From Balneola sp. (GTDB lineage: Bacteria; Bacteroidota; Rhodothermia; Balneolales; Balneolaceae): a DNA stretch of 64,000 nucleotides. Of this stretch, positions 42,320 through 50,748 are shown piece after piece. Every line of letters starts with the position of its first letter. Within the stretch, counting starts at the first letter, position 1. The stretch is taken from the NCBI GenBank assembly GCA_003712055.1, contig RHLJ01000002.1:1-64000 (forward strand). Reading direction: 5' to 3'. Made by a program: the position numbers and the translations under genes. The notes below the pieces were generated by a model. The model saw nothing but the letters and a program-made list of their open reading frames with translations. It was not told the DNA's origin and did no database searches.

Positions 42320-42831
42320 AATTTATCTTATTACTCAGACATGCAAAATCGAGTTGGAGTGACCCGAGCCTGGATGATTTTGATCGACCTCTAGCAGGAA
42401 GGGGAATTAAGGATGCACCACGAATGGGGAAATACTTAAAAAAATCTGGTTATAAACCAGATTATATAGTCTCTTCTCCGGCTGCAAGGGCAGTACAAAC
42501 AACCCGGCTATGTACCGAAGCAATGAAGCTTGATGAAAGTATTATTCGATGGGATGAAGATCTCTACTTCGAATCCGTATTAAATTACATTGAAGCCGTT
42601 CAGAGTGCACCAGAAAATGCAGATACTATGATGGTTGTTGGTCATAATCCGTTAATGGAAGCTACAGCAACTGCTTTAAGTGGGGGGCGTGATACTACTG
42701 CATTTCGAATTCCAACGGCAGGTCTTGTTTGCCTTGAAAGTTATGCGGTTCGCTGGCAGGATATTAAACCTGGGACATGCCAGGTGAAATGGATGATGAT
42801 CCCAAAAGTATTAAGAGAAATTATTGACTAG
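42316..42831 (+). CDS. SixA-like histidine phosphatase family protein
   Basis: A 171-residue phosphatase of the histidine-phosphatase superfamily. It starts KFILLLRHAKSSW (catalytic His in RHA), then DFDRPLAGRGIKDAPRMGKYLKKSGYKPDYIVSSPAARAVQTTRL, and VVGHNPLMEATATALSGG carries the second histidine. SixA removes phosphate from histidine phosphotransfer proteins; this relative may act on proteins or small metabolites. Translationally coupled to the MATE exporter, and its 3' end overlaps the convergent S46-like gene by 11 bases. Confidence 0.9.
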   Translation: MKFILLLRHAKSSWSDPSLDDFDRPLAGRGIKDAPRMGKYLKKSGYKPDYIVSSPAARAVQTTRLCTEAMKLDESIIRWDEDLYFESVLNYIEAVQSAPENADTMMVVGHNPLMEATATALSGGRDTTAFRIPTAGLVCLESYAVRWQDIKPGTCQVKWMMIPKVLREIID

Positions 42832-44794
42832 AAACTAAGTCAACACCAAGCTCAAGCTCAGATGAGAGAGACGAATTCTGCACAGTTTCAGATAATTTTT
42901 GGATGATGTAGGAGCTTTTTAACGTTGGTAAATAAGAAGCTTCCTGTGAATAAATATAATGGCCAATTACTGATTCCGAAATTTCTTCTGTAACCAGGCC
43001 AATAACCTTTCCTTCAGAATCTAAAATAGCTGCCCCTGGAGCTTTACCAGAAAAATCGTTTGTGGAATAAAATAGATTCTTATTTCTACTCCTTTTGTTT
43101 CCATTAAAGCTTCCAACATTATAAGATAATGTAGTATTTGCATCTGGCTTTAATGTTCCTCCGCTTCTTTCCATTTGAGCTTTGATAAATATCTGTTGAG
43201 CAGGAAACAGGTAGGCATAATGCCGGATGAAATTTTGCTGAGCAGTTTCATTAGAGAATGTGATCTCTTCCAAAAGCATGTACAATGGATCAGAAACAAA
43301 CTGATAATTCCTTATTAAAGAGGATGCTTTTTCGATATTAAATAGAAAGGAAGATGAAAGCACATTATCAACATATTCATCAATTAACGTGGACAACTGA
43401 TCTGATTCCGCATCATTGAAAAGATCGAAGATTATAAGTGGTTGCTGATCTTCTGGGAGATTCTTCATTTGAACCAAGAACTTTTTAAGCATTTCTAGTT
43501 CAGCATTTACATCAATTTGGTCAAGTACCTGCTGGTGATTCTGAAGTACAGCAGATTCGGTAATTCTTGAATTTTCAGTTCTGGTCAAAAACTGTTGATA
43601 CCCTATTATGAGATTATCTAGTAAACTAAAATTGCTGAAATACCTGGTTATGTATAACAAATCACCTGTTTGTTGAGCAATATCATAAGCCTGGTTTATA
43701 TAAGTAAAAACTGCTTGATAAGAAGTAGGCAGGCTCGTGTCAGCATTAACCCAATCCATGTAAGCTTGATCCTGGGTATTAATAATTTGAAGTAAATCAT
43801 TTTCCTCAATCTGTGACTGAGCCTGGTTATAAAATTTCAGATTCTGAGCCACAGAATATCGGTTTGCTACAGAAGCAAGGGATCTGTTGGTATTAAGTTC
43901 GGAGAGTGAATCCTCTTTTTCTAAATAGATTTCAAGAGAAGAAACGATGTATGGGTTTACATTTCGATTATAGAACTGGATTGCTCGTGCTGTTTCCAGA
44001 CGATAAGTGGCATTAGGGAATCCAAGAGCTGTTAAAGATTCAGTAGACTCAGGTGATTTCTCTGATAGCTCGAAGTGATAAGTAGGTTGATAAGGAACAT
44101 TATCATTTCGATAGCCAATTAAAGAACCATCTTGGGCAGAATATGCACGAAGCAATGCGAACTCATTTTCTATTGTCGAAATAAGATGTTCACTATCAGA
44201 AGCAATTGAAGCATTAATTGAAATAGGGGGTACATGTACAAGTCGGACATCTCTGATAATTGTGTAAACGGTCATAATTTGACGGTTCCCAGAAAAGGAA
44301 TCTTTAATTTCTACAAGGATATCTGTCCTGTTTCCTCTTTTCTCATTAATTAACCGCGTTTTTTCATCCCTTATAGATGCATAAATTTCAGTATTGGAAC
44401 TTAATTCGGTTATGTTTTTTTGGATTTGATCTGTTACATCAATTTGCTCTATCTCAATCAGTAGGGCTATACCTTCCATTGGTATTTCGGTTGATTTCGA
44501 ATCAGCAGTAAAACCTTCTTCAAAAAGAGCTTCATTCTCCGTACTGCTTTTTGTAGATAGGTACTCTAGAGCAGTAGAATAATTCGTTAAGAAAAGCCCC
44601 TCTTCCGAAATAAAGAATCCATTATTAGTGTGCGAGTTTCCTTTATATACTTTTGCTAAGGCTGTATAAGATCCTTGATCATGAGGAAACTCATTTTGAT
44701 AGATAGGGATAATCCCCTCATTATAAGTTTCTGGAACTCTGCTACAGTTAGCTAAAAAGAGGCAAATTGATGCTATGAGGATTAATAATCGCAT
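42821..44794 (-). CDS. S46-family peptidase relative without catalytic residues (lipoprotein)
   Basis: A 657-residue lipoprotein (signal ending LFLANC, Cys17) aligning over its length with S46 dipeptidyl peptidases (DPP7/DPP11). The catalytic His of the TNHHC motif is lost: GLFLTNYSTALEYL at about residues 67-80. The catalytic Ser of GNSGSPVLN is also lost: DFSGKAPGAAILDSEGKVIGL at about 580-600. The middle region DTDNWMWPRHTGDF is also changed (SDSEHLISTIENEF). It is probably a folded pseudo-peptidase that binds rather than cuts peptides, or a decayed copy still under constraint. Family membership is clear from the APPxS and NVPYQP blocks. Confidence 0.85.
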   Translation of the reverse strand: MRLLILIASICLFLANCSRVPETYNEGIIPIYQNEFPHDQGSYTALAKVYKGNSHTNNGFFISEEGLFLTNYSTALEYLSTKSSTENEALFEEGFTADSKSTEIPMEGIALLIEIEQIDVTDQIQKNITELSSNTEIYASIRDEKTRLINEKRGNRTDILVEIKDSFSGNRQIMTVYTIIRDVRLVHVPPISINASIASDSEHLISTIENEFALLRAYSAQDGSLIGYRNDNVPYQPTYHFELSEKSPESTESLTALGFPNATYRLETARAIQFYNRNVNPYIVSSLEIYLEKEDSLSELNTNRSLASVANRYSVAQNLKFYNQAQSQIEENDLLQIINTQDQAYMDWVNADTSLPTSYQAVFTYINQAYDIAQQTGDLLYITRYFSNFSLLDNLIIGYQQFLTRTENSRITESAVLQNHQQVLDQIDVNAELEMLKKFLVQMKNLPEDQQPLIIFDLFNDAESDQLSTLIDEYVDNVLSSSFLFNIEKASSLIRNYQFVSDPLYMLLEEITFSNETAQQNFIRHYAYLFPAQQIFIKAQMERSGGTLKPDANTTLSYNVGSFNGNKRSRNKNLFYSTNDFSGKAPGAAILDSEGKVIGLVTEEISESVIGHYIYSQEASYLPTLKSSYIIQKLSETVQNSSLSSELELGVDLVSSQ

Positions 44795-44878
44795 AGAAAG
44801 ATGTTACTCAAAAGTAGTGTGGGATTCACTATATTTAAAATATTCTAAGTTAAGCACTAAATCACACTGTTAATAAAT

Positions 44879-45229
44879 ATGAATTACACGCAAAATTTTT
44901 TCTACCTCTGTAAAACACCACTAAGTGCAGAAGGACCGTCGGATGTTGAAATTATTACTAAGGCAGAGAAGAATGAGGATTTTCCTCGTGTTTTTAAAGA
45001 GTTTGAAAAACTTAGATCTCATGCATTCAATAAAGATAATATTTATAGTGTAGTTAGGGCTGACGATATTTTTGAGCTTATAAGAACGTCGAGCGACAAA
45101 CTTGCTAAAGAAGAGGCCTATGAAAAAGCACAACCAGAGATTATTACTAATCTCCAACACAGGGTTATGCAAGGCAAAGATGCTAATGCGAAAGCTATAC
45201 TCAAAGAGGTTTATGATATAGAGGCCTAG
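44879..45229 (+). CDS. Hypothetical protein, predicted helical
   Basis: A 116-residue soluble protein with mixed charges (AEGPSDVEIITKAEKNEDFPRVFKEFEKLRSHAF...) and a C-terminal helix ending NAKAILKEVYDIEA. No recognised motif and no signal peptide. A strong terminator follows 49 bases after the stop. The balanced composition supports a real gene over the overlapping minus-strand open frame, which is rich in Phe, Ile and Cys and has no signal or domain. Confidence 0.55.
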   Translation: MNYTQNFFYLCKTPLSAEGPSDVEIITKAEKNEDFPRVFKEFEKLRSHAFNKDNIYSVVRADDIFELIRTSSDKLAKEEAYEKAQPEIITNLQHRVMQGKDANAKAILKEVYDIEA

Positions 45230-45277
45230 TAGGTAAGTCATAAATTTAGCTCAATTCTCGAATGAGATTAATTTAAT

Positions 45278-45299
45278 AAACCGCCTTAAAGGGCGGTTT
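45278..45299 (+). terminator. Rho-independent terminator
   Basis: AAACCGCC (45278-45285) pairs with GGCGGTTT (45292-45299), followed by further T residues (TTTTTA). It ends the transcript of the 116-residue protein. Confidence 0.85.
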
Positions 45300-45355
45300 T
45301 TTTATGACATTATCTTATAATTGGAAAACAATGTTAATTAACTAATTAAGGAGAT

Positions 45356-46174
45356 ATGGAAGAATTTGATTTCGATATGGAAAACATACTCGGTCTGGTT
45401 ACAGAGTATGGGATAGCATTGATTAAGTCGATAGTAGTTCTCGTCATTGGTTTATGGATAGTAAATATGATCACCAAATTGGTGAAGAGAATATTGTCCA
45501 AAAGCAAAGTTGACGAATCGCTCAGTTCTTTTTTAAGTAGCTTGGTTTCGATCTTGCTGAAAGTAATGGTTTACATTACAGCAATTGGCTTGCTTGGTGT
45601 ACCAATGACTTCTTTTGTTGCGATTCTTGGTGCTGCCGGTTTAGCGGTAGGTTTGGCACTATCTGGGACGCTTCAGAATTTTGCAGGGGGAGTAATGATT
45701 CTTCTGTTTAAACCTTTCAAAGTGGGCGACTTTATAGATGCCCAAGGGTACACCGGAGCAGTAAATGCTATACAAATATTTGTGACTGTTCTTACTACCC
45801 CTGATAATAAAACTATTATTATTCCAAACGGCCCATTGGCTACTGGGTCATTGACAAATTTTTCTACTCAAGAGACAAGAAGAGTAGATTGGACATTTGG
45901 TATTGGATATGGTGATGATGTAGACAAAGCATACGAAGTCTTAAAGCGCCTTATCTCTCAGGATGAACGCATTCAGTCAGATCCCGAACCATTTATGGCG
46001 GTTTCTGAACTGGCTGATAGTTCTGTAAACATCGTTGTTCGGGTTTGGGTAAATGCAGAAGATTATTGGGGAGTTTACTTCAAAATGAATGAGGAAGTTT
46101 ATAAAACCTTTGATAAAGAAGGACTTAACATTCCTTTCCCACAAACCGATGTACATTTGCATAAGGTTGACTAA
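45356..46174 (+). CDS. MscS-family mechanosensitive channel
   Basis: A 272-residue small-conductance channel that opens when the membrane is stretched, releasing solutes after osmotic downshift. It has three N-terminal helices, the pore helix VAILGAAGLAVGLALSGTLQNFAGGVMILLFKPFKVGDFIDAQGYTG near residues 85-130, then the beta domain with NKTIIIPNGPLATGSLTNFSTQETRR and a cytoplasmic alpha/beta end. The length equals E. coli MscS. Own terminator downstream. Confidence 0.93.
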   Translation: MEEFDFDMENILGLVTEYGIALIKSIVVLVIGLWIVNMITKLVKRILSKSKVDESLSSFLSSLVSILLKVMVYITAIGLLGVPMTSFVAILGAAGLAVGLALSGTLQNFAGGVMILLFKPFKVGDFIDAQGYTGAVNAIQIFVTVLTTPDNKTIIIPNGPLATGSLTNFSTQETRRVDWTFGIGYGDDVDKAYEVLKRLISQDERIQSDPEPFMAVSELADSSVNIVVRVWVNAEDYWGVYFKMNEEVYKTFDKEGLNIPFPQTDVHLHKVD

Positions 46175-46183
46175 TTCTTAAAT

Positions 46184-46212
46184 AAAAAAGCCGGTTCAAA
46201 ACCGGCTTTTTT
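46184..46212 (+). terminator. Rho-independent terminator
   Basis: AAAAAAGCCGGTT (46184-46196) pairs perfectly with AACCGGCTTTTTT (46200-46212) around a 3-base loop. The flanking A-run and T-run make it effective in both directions. Confidence 0.9.
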
Positions 46213-46328
46213 ATTTTTAGGAAATAGCGCAATTGTTGCTTAAGCAGTAATAGTTATGTTATCTTGAATTCTTTCAAAAAAAGTAGTCGTACGTAGCAAA
46301 TTAAGAACAATTGGAAAGGAAGGTAGTC

Positions 46329-48308
46329 GTGACTAACCTGGAGCAAGAAAACCCGGAAAAAGAAAATTTAAAAGAGGATGCGGTTGATCCTACCGCCGAA
46401 AACGAGCAAATATCGGAAGAGCCTGTTGAGAGTTCTGATACAATAGCTGAAGAAGATTCTGAAGATAGTACAGAAGAGAAGCAGGTAGAAGCGGAGACAA
46501 ATACCGAAGAACAGGTTGCGACTAGAACAGAAGATTCCAGTGAAGAGGTACTTGAAAATCAATCCAAAGAAGAAGCTACTTCTGAAATAGAAAGTTCAGA
46601 AGAAAATGAATCAGAAACTCCAGTAGAAGAAGGTGCATCTGAATTTTATACTGACATTCTAAAAAAAGCAGAAGAATTCATAAGTCAGGATGACTGGGCA
46701 TTTGTTTCAAATGAGTTGGCAAATCTTGCACTTCATATTGAAGAAGGGCCTGATCCAAATATGGACGATGCCAAAGAAGCCGTAAAGAAGTTCACTTCTC
46801 TACGCGAAGAATTCGAAACCAGAAAAAAAGCTCACTATGAGGAGCTCAATAAAAAGAAGGCAGAAAATCTTGAGAAGAAAAAAGCCCTTATAAAGGAGTT
46901 TTCTGACATCATCAATGGAGAGAAGTGGACGGCTACCAAAGAGGTAGGGCAGATTAGAAATAAATGGGAGTCTATAAAAGTTCTCCCTCAAGGAGAAGTT
47001 GAAGCACTAAATGAACGCTTTGATTCGCTTTTGGAAGAATTTGAAAGCCACAAAGTAGACCGCTTGGTTAAAAAGCTTCAAAAAGAGGAAGAGAATCTGA
47101 CATTGAAGCTTGTGATACTTGAAAAGATGGATGCACTCAATGCAAAAATTGATGATAGTGCTGACTTCGATTCTTTAAATAAGGAGTTTCATGATTTGCT
47201 TCTCCAATGGAGGAAAGTAGGTCGAGTGCCAGTTGAAAAAAACCAGCATATCTGGGATCATTTTAATGAGGCTCAGGACGCCTTTAGTCAACTAAGATTA
47301 AAGCACGATAGCGAGTATCGAAAAGCAGTAGAAAAGTCTTTAGAGAAAAAGCAGAAGCTCATAAAAGAAGCAGAAGCTTTAATCGATGAGAAAGACCTGG
47401 CCATTGCTGCACGAAAAGTAAACAAGCTCCATAACCAATGGAAGAAAACCGGCAATCTCCCCCAGAAAGAGGAGAATGAGCTTTGGGATAAATTCAAACA
47501 TGCTACCGATGCTTTTAATGAGAAGAAATCAGATAACATTGAGGTTTTAAGAGGTCAGGAACAAGAGAACCTTGACAAGAAACTTAGTCTGATTGAAAAA
47601 GCAATATCGATTCAGGATATGGAAAGTTTTGAAGAAGGCCATCAAGCTATGCAGCAATTAATGGATCAGTGGAAGGCTATAGGTCCTGTGCCGCGCAAAA
47701 AATCATCCAAGATCTGGAAACAGTTTAAAAGTGCTATGGATGGTTTTTATGATAAAAGAAGAGAGTACTTCAAAGACGTGAGGAAAGATCAAAAGGAAAA
47801 CTTAACTCTAAAGAACGAGCTACTAGCTAAGCTCAAAGAGTTGTCGGAAAGTGATGATGCAGCCTTAGCTGTAGAAGAAGCGAAGAAAATTCAGGTCGAG
47901 TTTAAAAAAGTGGGGCATGTTCCACTGAAATTCAAAAATAAAATCTGGAAACAATATCGGGAGGTTTGTGATATCATTTATGAGCGATACCGATCATCGG
48001 GCGCAGATTTAGGAATGGAGCGAAAACTGGCATCACAAGGAATTGATCCCGCAAACAGAAAAGAGATTATTAAGTATCAGAAACAATTGGATCCTCTTTT
48101 AAAAGAAATTTCCAGACTTGAAGCCGAACTTATTCAATATCAGGAGGCTACTACTTATTTCAAGCCGTCTAATAAAAGCAATAAGTTATTGGATGACCTT
48201 CACCTGAAGATCAATAAGACCGAAACTGAAATATCTGAAAAGAAAACACAGGCAAGTCAGTTGAGGACGAAAATAGGTGCGCTAAAGTCTTCTGGTACTG
48301 AGGAATAA
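46329..48308 (+). CDS. DUF349 repeat protein with long acidic N-terminus
   Basis: 659 residues. The first 100 are low-complexity and strongly acidic (Glu, Ser, Asp, Thr), likely disordered. After that come four to five helical DUF349 repeats, each centred on W[KR]xxGxxPxxxxxxIWxxF (WRKVGRVPVEKNQHIWDHF, WKKTGNLPQKEENELWDKF, WKAIGPVPRKKSSKIWKQF, FKKVGHVPLKFKNKIWKQY), and a C-terminal coiled coil. Function unproven. I start at GTG 46329, 5 bases after AAAGGAAGG; a TTG at 46311 would add six residues. Confidence 0.85.
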   Translation: MTNLEQENPEKENLKEDAVDPTAENEQISEEPVESSDTIAEEDSEDSTEEKQVEAETNTEEQVATRTEDSSEEVLENQSKEEATSEIESSEENESETPVEEGASEFYTDILKKAEEFISQDDWAFVSNELANLALHIEEGPDPNMDDAKEAVKKFTSLREEFETRKKAHYEELNKKKAENLEKKKALIKEFSDIINGEKWTATKEVGQIRNKWESIKVLPQGEVEALNERFDSLLEEFESHKVDRLVKKLQKEEENLTLKLVILEKMDALNAKIDDSADFDSLNKEFHDLLLQWRKVGRVPVEKNQHIWDHFNEAQDAFSQLRLKHDSEYRKAVEKSLEKKQKLIKEAEALIDEKDLAIAARKVNKLHNQWKKTGNLPQKEENELWDKFKHATDAFNEKKSDNIEVLRGQEQENLDKKLSLIEKAISIQDMESFEEGHQAMQQLMDQWKAIGPVPRKKSSKIWKQFKSAMDGFYDKRREYFKDVRKDQKENLTLKNELLAKLKELSESDDAALAVEEAKKIQVEFKKVGHVPLKFKNKIWKQYREVCDIIYERYRSSGADLGMERKLASQGIDPANRKEIIKYQKQLDPLLKEISRLEAELIQYQEATTYFKPSNKSNKLLDDLHLKINKTETEISEKKTQASQLRTKIGALKSSGTEE

Positions 48309-48417
48309 CAGACCTAAGGTTTTAAGTGTGCTTTTTTTTTTCAATCTTAATGCAAATAGGTGAGCTATTTAATAGGCTAAGTAAAAACTTCTACAGAGCG
48401 TAATTAACTGTGATTTT

Positions 48418-49281
48418 TTGAGCGCAAGTATAAACATAAAGTTTTGGGGTGTGCGAGGGTCGACCCCGTGTGCTAACGCCGAGAATATGAAATATGGTGG
48501 TAATACTACCTGTCTTCAAATTGAAGCTGATAGTATACCTGATCTTTTGATTGTTGATTGCGGAACTGGTTTGAGAAATCTCGGTAATAAATTAACCGAA
48601 AGTGGTAATGGCAGTAAAGGCAGGATATTCATCACACATCCACATTGGGATCACCTGCAAGGCTTTCCTTTTTTTAAACCTTTCTATGAACTAGATAATT
48701 GGTTCAGGGTTTACTTACCTCCACAAGATGAAGTTGGCTGTAAAGAAATTTTACAGGGTCATATGTCCAATACTTTTTTCCCTGTCACTATCGATATGTT
48801 AGAGGCAGATATGGATTGCGAAACTTTTTATCCTGGAAAGCTAGAGTTTGAGGGTTATTCAGTTGATTACATCTGGGCTAAGCATACAGTAAGTGCAGCA
48901 ATGTTTAAGTTTGAAATTGGGGGTAAGGTCATTGTATTTGCTCCTGATAATGAATTGCCAATCGATACTTCTTCAGAGTCACTTTCTTTTATAGAGACGT
49001 TTAAAGAATTTGTGAAAGGGGTGGATGTACTAATACATGACGCACAATTTAATTTAGAGCAGCATAAGGAAAGAAAAGGGTGGGGGCATTCCTGTTGGGA
49101 AAATGTGCTTGAGATAACAAAAGGATTGGATATCGGTAAGTTAATTCTAACTCATCACGACCCTGATAGTACTGATGACTATTTATCTGAGCTTGAGGAC
49201 AAATTAAAGAAAGAGTACAAATCAAATTATCAGGAAATCAGTCTCGCAAAAGAAGGTCAAATAATACAATTACCCTTATAG
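48418..49281 (+). CDS. MBL-fold metallo-hydrolase
   Basis: A 287-residue metallo-beta-lactamase-fold enzyme. It begins MSASINIKFWGVRGSTPC and has the first metal motif ITHPHWDHLQGFPFF near residue 77, with later metal ligands DAQF (His/Asp pair HDAQF near 205), WGHSCWENVL and LTHHDPD. The opening resembles phosphodiesterase or arylsulfatase-like MBL proteins linked to signalling; the substrate is not known. TTG start. It is followed by a glycosyltransferase pair in the same direction. Confidence 0.85.
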   Translation: MSASINIKFWGVRGSTPCANAENMKYGGNTTCLQIEADSIPDLLIVDCGTGLRNLGNKLTESGNGSKGRIFITHPHWDHLQGFPFFKPFYELDNWFRVYLPPQDEVGCKEILQGHMSNTFFPVTIDMLEADMDCETFYPGKLEFEGYSVDYIWAKHTVSAAMFKFEIGGKVIVFAPDNELPIDTSSESLSFIETFKEFVKGVDVLIHDAQFNLEQHKERKGWGHSCWENVLEITKGLDIGKLILTHHDPDSTDDYLSELEDKLKKEYKSNYQEISLAKEGQIIQLPL

Positions 49282-49359
49282 GTTATTTCACTCATTTGTG
49301 ACACTTCTTGTTTTAAGTACCAATATTTTTGGGTTCAAATTTTCTCATAGATAATACAA

Positions 49360-49956
49360 GTGGAAAGGAAGCTTATTCTTTTTGTTAAGAACCCTGAATT
49401 CGGAAAAGTAAAAACCAGACTAGCCAAGACTATTGGAAAAGAAAAAGCTCTTGATGTCTACCAATCACTAATTCGGTATACCAAAAAAATTGCGGAACCC
49501 TTATCTGTAGAAAAAGAAGTTTGGTATTCCAACTTTATCGAGAATAAGGATATATGGGATGAGGCAGGATTTCAAAAAAGATTACAAAGAGGAAATGACC
49601 TGGGAAACAGGATGAGTTTTGCGTTAAGTCAAAGTGTTACCAATGGCGGCTCAAAAAGGGTGGTTATAATTGGGAGTGATTGCGCTGAACTTGATACTGA
49701 TACGATTGAAAGTGCTTTCGATCTGCTAGAAAAGTACTCACTCGTAGTCGGTCCTGCGAAAGATGGAGGTTATTATCTGATTGGCATGAATCAATTTTAT
49801 CCTGAATTATTTGAAGAGATCGAATGGAGTACTGAAAACGTGTTGGAGCAAACGTTGTCAAAAGCAAAGACTGCCGAAATCAGTTACTTTTTGTTAAAAG
49901 AATTGAACGATGTAGATACAAAAGAAGATTGGGTGTTAGTGAAAGATAAATTATAG
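49360..49956 (+). CDS. TIGR04282-type glycosyltransferase (arsenosugar-associated)
   Basis: A 198-residue DUF2064/TIGR04282 protein with a nucleotide-sugar transferase-like fold: LILFVKNPEFGKVKTRLAKTIGKEKALDVYQ near the start, RGNDLGNRMSFAL, VVIIGSDCAELDTDTI near 102-118 and VVGPAKDGGYYLIGM near 130-144. The family name comes from gene clusters that make arsenosugars, but the group is broader and its exact reaction here is not known. GTG start with GGAAAGGAAG nearby. Paired with the TIGR04283 gene 11 bases downstream. Confidence 0.88.
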   Translation: MERKLILFVKNPEFGKVKTRLAKTIGKEKALDVYQSLIRYTKKIAEPLSVEKEVWYSNFIENKDIWDEAGFQKRLQRGNDLGNRMSFALSQSVTNGGSKRVVIIGSDCAELDTDTIESAFDLLEKYSLVVGPAKDGGYYLIGMNQFYPELFEEIEWSTENVLEQTLSKAKTAEISYFLLKELNDVDTKEDWVLVKDKL

Positions 49957-49967
49957 GTATTAGATTT

Positions 49968-50657
49968 ATGCTCAGTATTATTATCCCTGCGTATAACGAA
50001 GAAGAATCGCTGCCCCAATTACTAAGCTACCTAACGAGTTGTTGTAAGAAAACCGGGGTAAAATTTGAAATACTTGTAGTAGATGGAGGGAGTACTGATC
50101 AAACGAATAAAAAGGCGTTAAAAGAAGGAGCGTTAGTAATTTTTAGCTCAAAACGAGGGAGAGCCAAACAAATGAATCTTGGCTCAAAACAGGCCAAGGG
50201 AGAAATTCTATATTTTTTACACGCTGATTCCTATCCGCCGGAAACCTTTGCTCAGGATATTACAAAAGCAACAAAAGAGGGTTCGGCAGCGGGGTGTTTT
50301 CGTTTAGCTTTTGATGATCAGAATCCATTATTGGCTTTTTATGCCTGGTTCACCCGTTTTGATATCAACATCTTTCGGTTTGGCGATCAGAGTCTTTTTG
50401 TAGAAAAAAAAGCTTTTGAAGAAGCAGGAGGATTTGATGAGCAACTTGTAGTGATGGAAGATCAGGAGATTGTGTCTCGCCTTAAATCGAAATATAAATT
50501 CAGTATTCTCCCAAAAAATGTAAAAACTTCAGCTCGAAAGTATCGGCAAGTTGGAGTTATTAAGCTTCAACTGATTTTTACTGCAATCTTAACTGGTTAT
50601 TACTTAGGCCTTTCGCAGGATAAATTAGTGAACTTTTATAAGCGTATGGTTGAATAG
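49968..50657 (+). CDS. TIGR04283-type family 2 glycosyltransferase
   Basis: A 229-residue GT2 enzyme: MLSIIIPAYNEEESLPQLLSYL, FEILVVDGGSTDQTN, GRAKQMNLGSKQAKGEILYFLHADSYPP (DxD-like metal site HAD), and FGDQSLFVEKKAFEEAGGFDE. A hydrophobic C-terminal stretch (LQLIFTAILTGYYLGLSQDKL) may anchor it to the membrane. It is the usual partner of the preceding protein. No arsenic methylase or radical SAM partner is in the window. Confidence 0.88.
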   Translation: MLSIIIPAYNEEESLPQLLSYLTSCCKKTGVKFEILVVDGGSTDQTNKKALKEGALVIFSSKRGRAKQMNLGSKQAKGEILYFLHADSYPPETFAQDITKATKEGSAAGCFRLAFDDQNPLLAFYAWFTRFDINIFRFGDQSLFVEKKAFEEAGGFDEQLVVMEDQEIVSRLKSKYKFSILPKNVKTSARKYRQVGVIKLQLIFTAILTGYYLGLSQDKLVNFYKRMVE

Positions 50658-50748
50658 AGAGTAATGTTATGGAAGTGTAAATATTGAGTTGGGAACTAGG
50701 CGGTTTTTTTGCAAGTTGCCTATCTTAGTGAAAATTAATGTTTGATAT

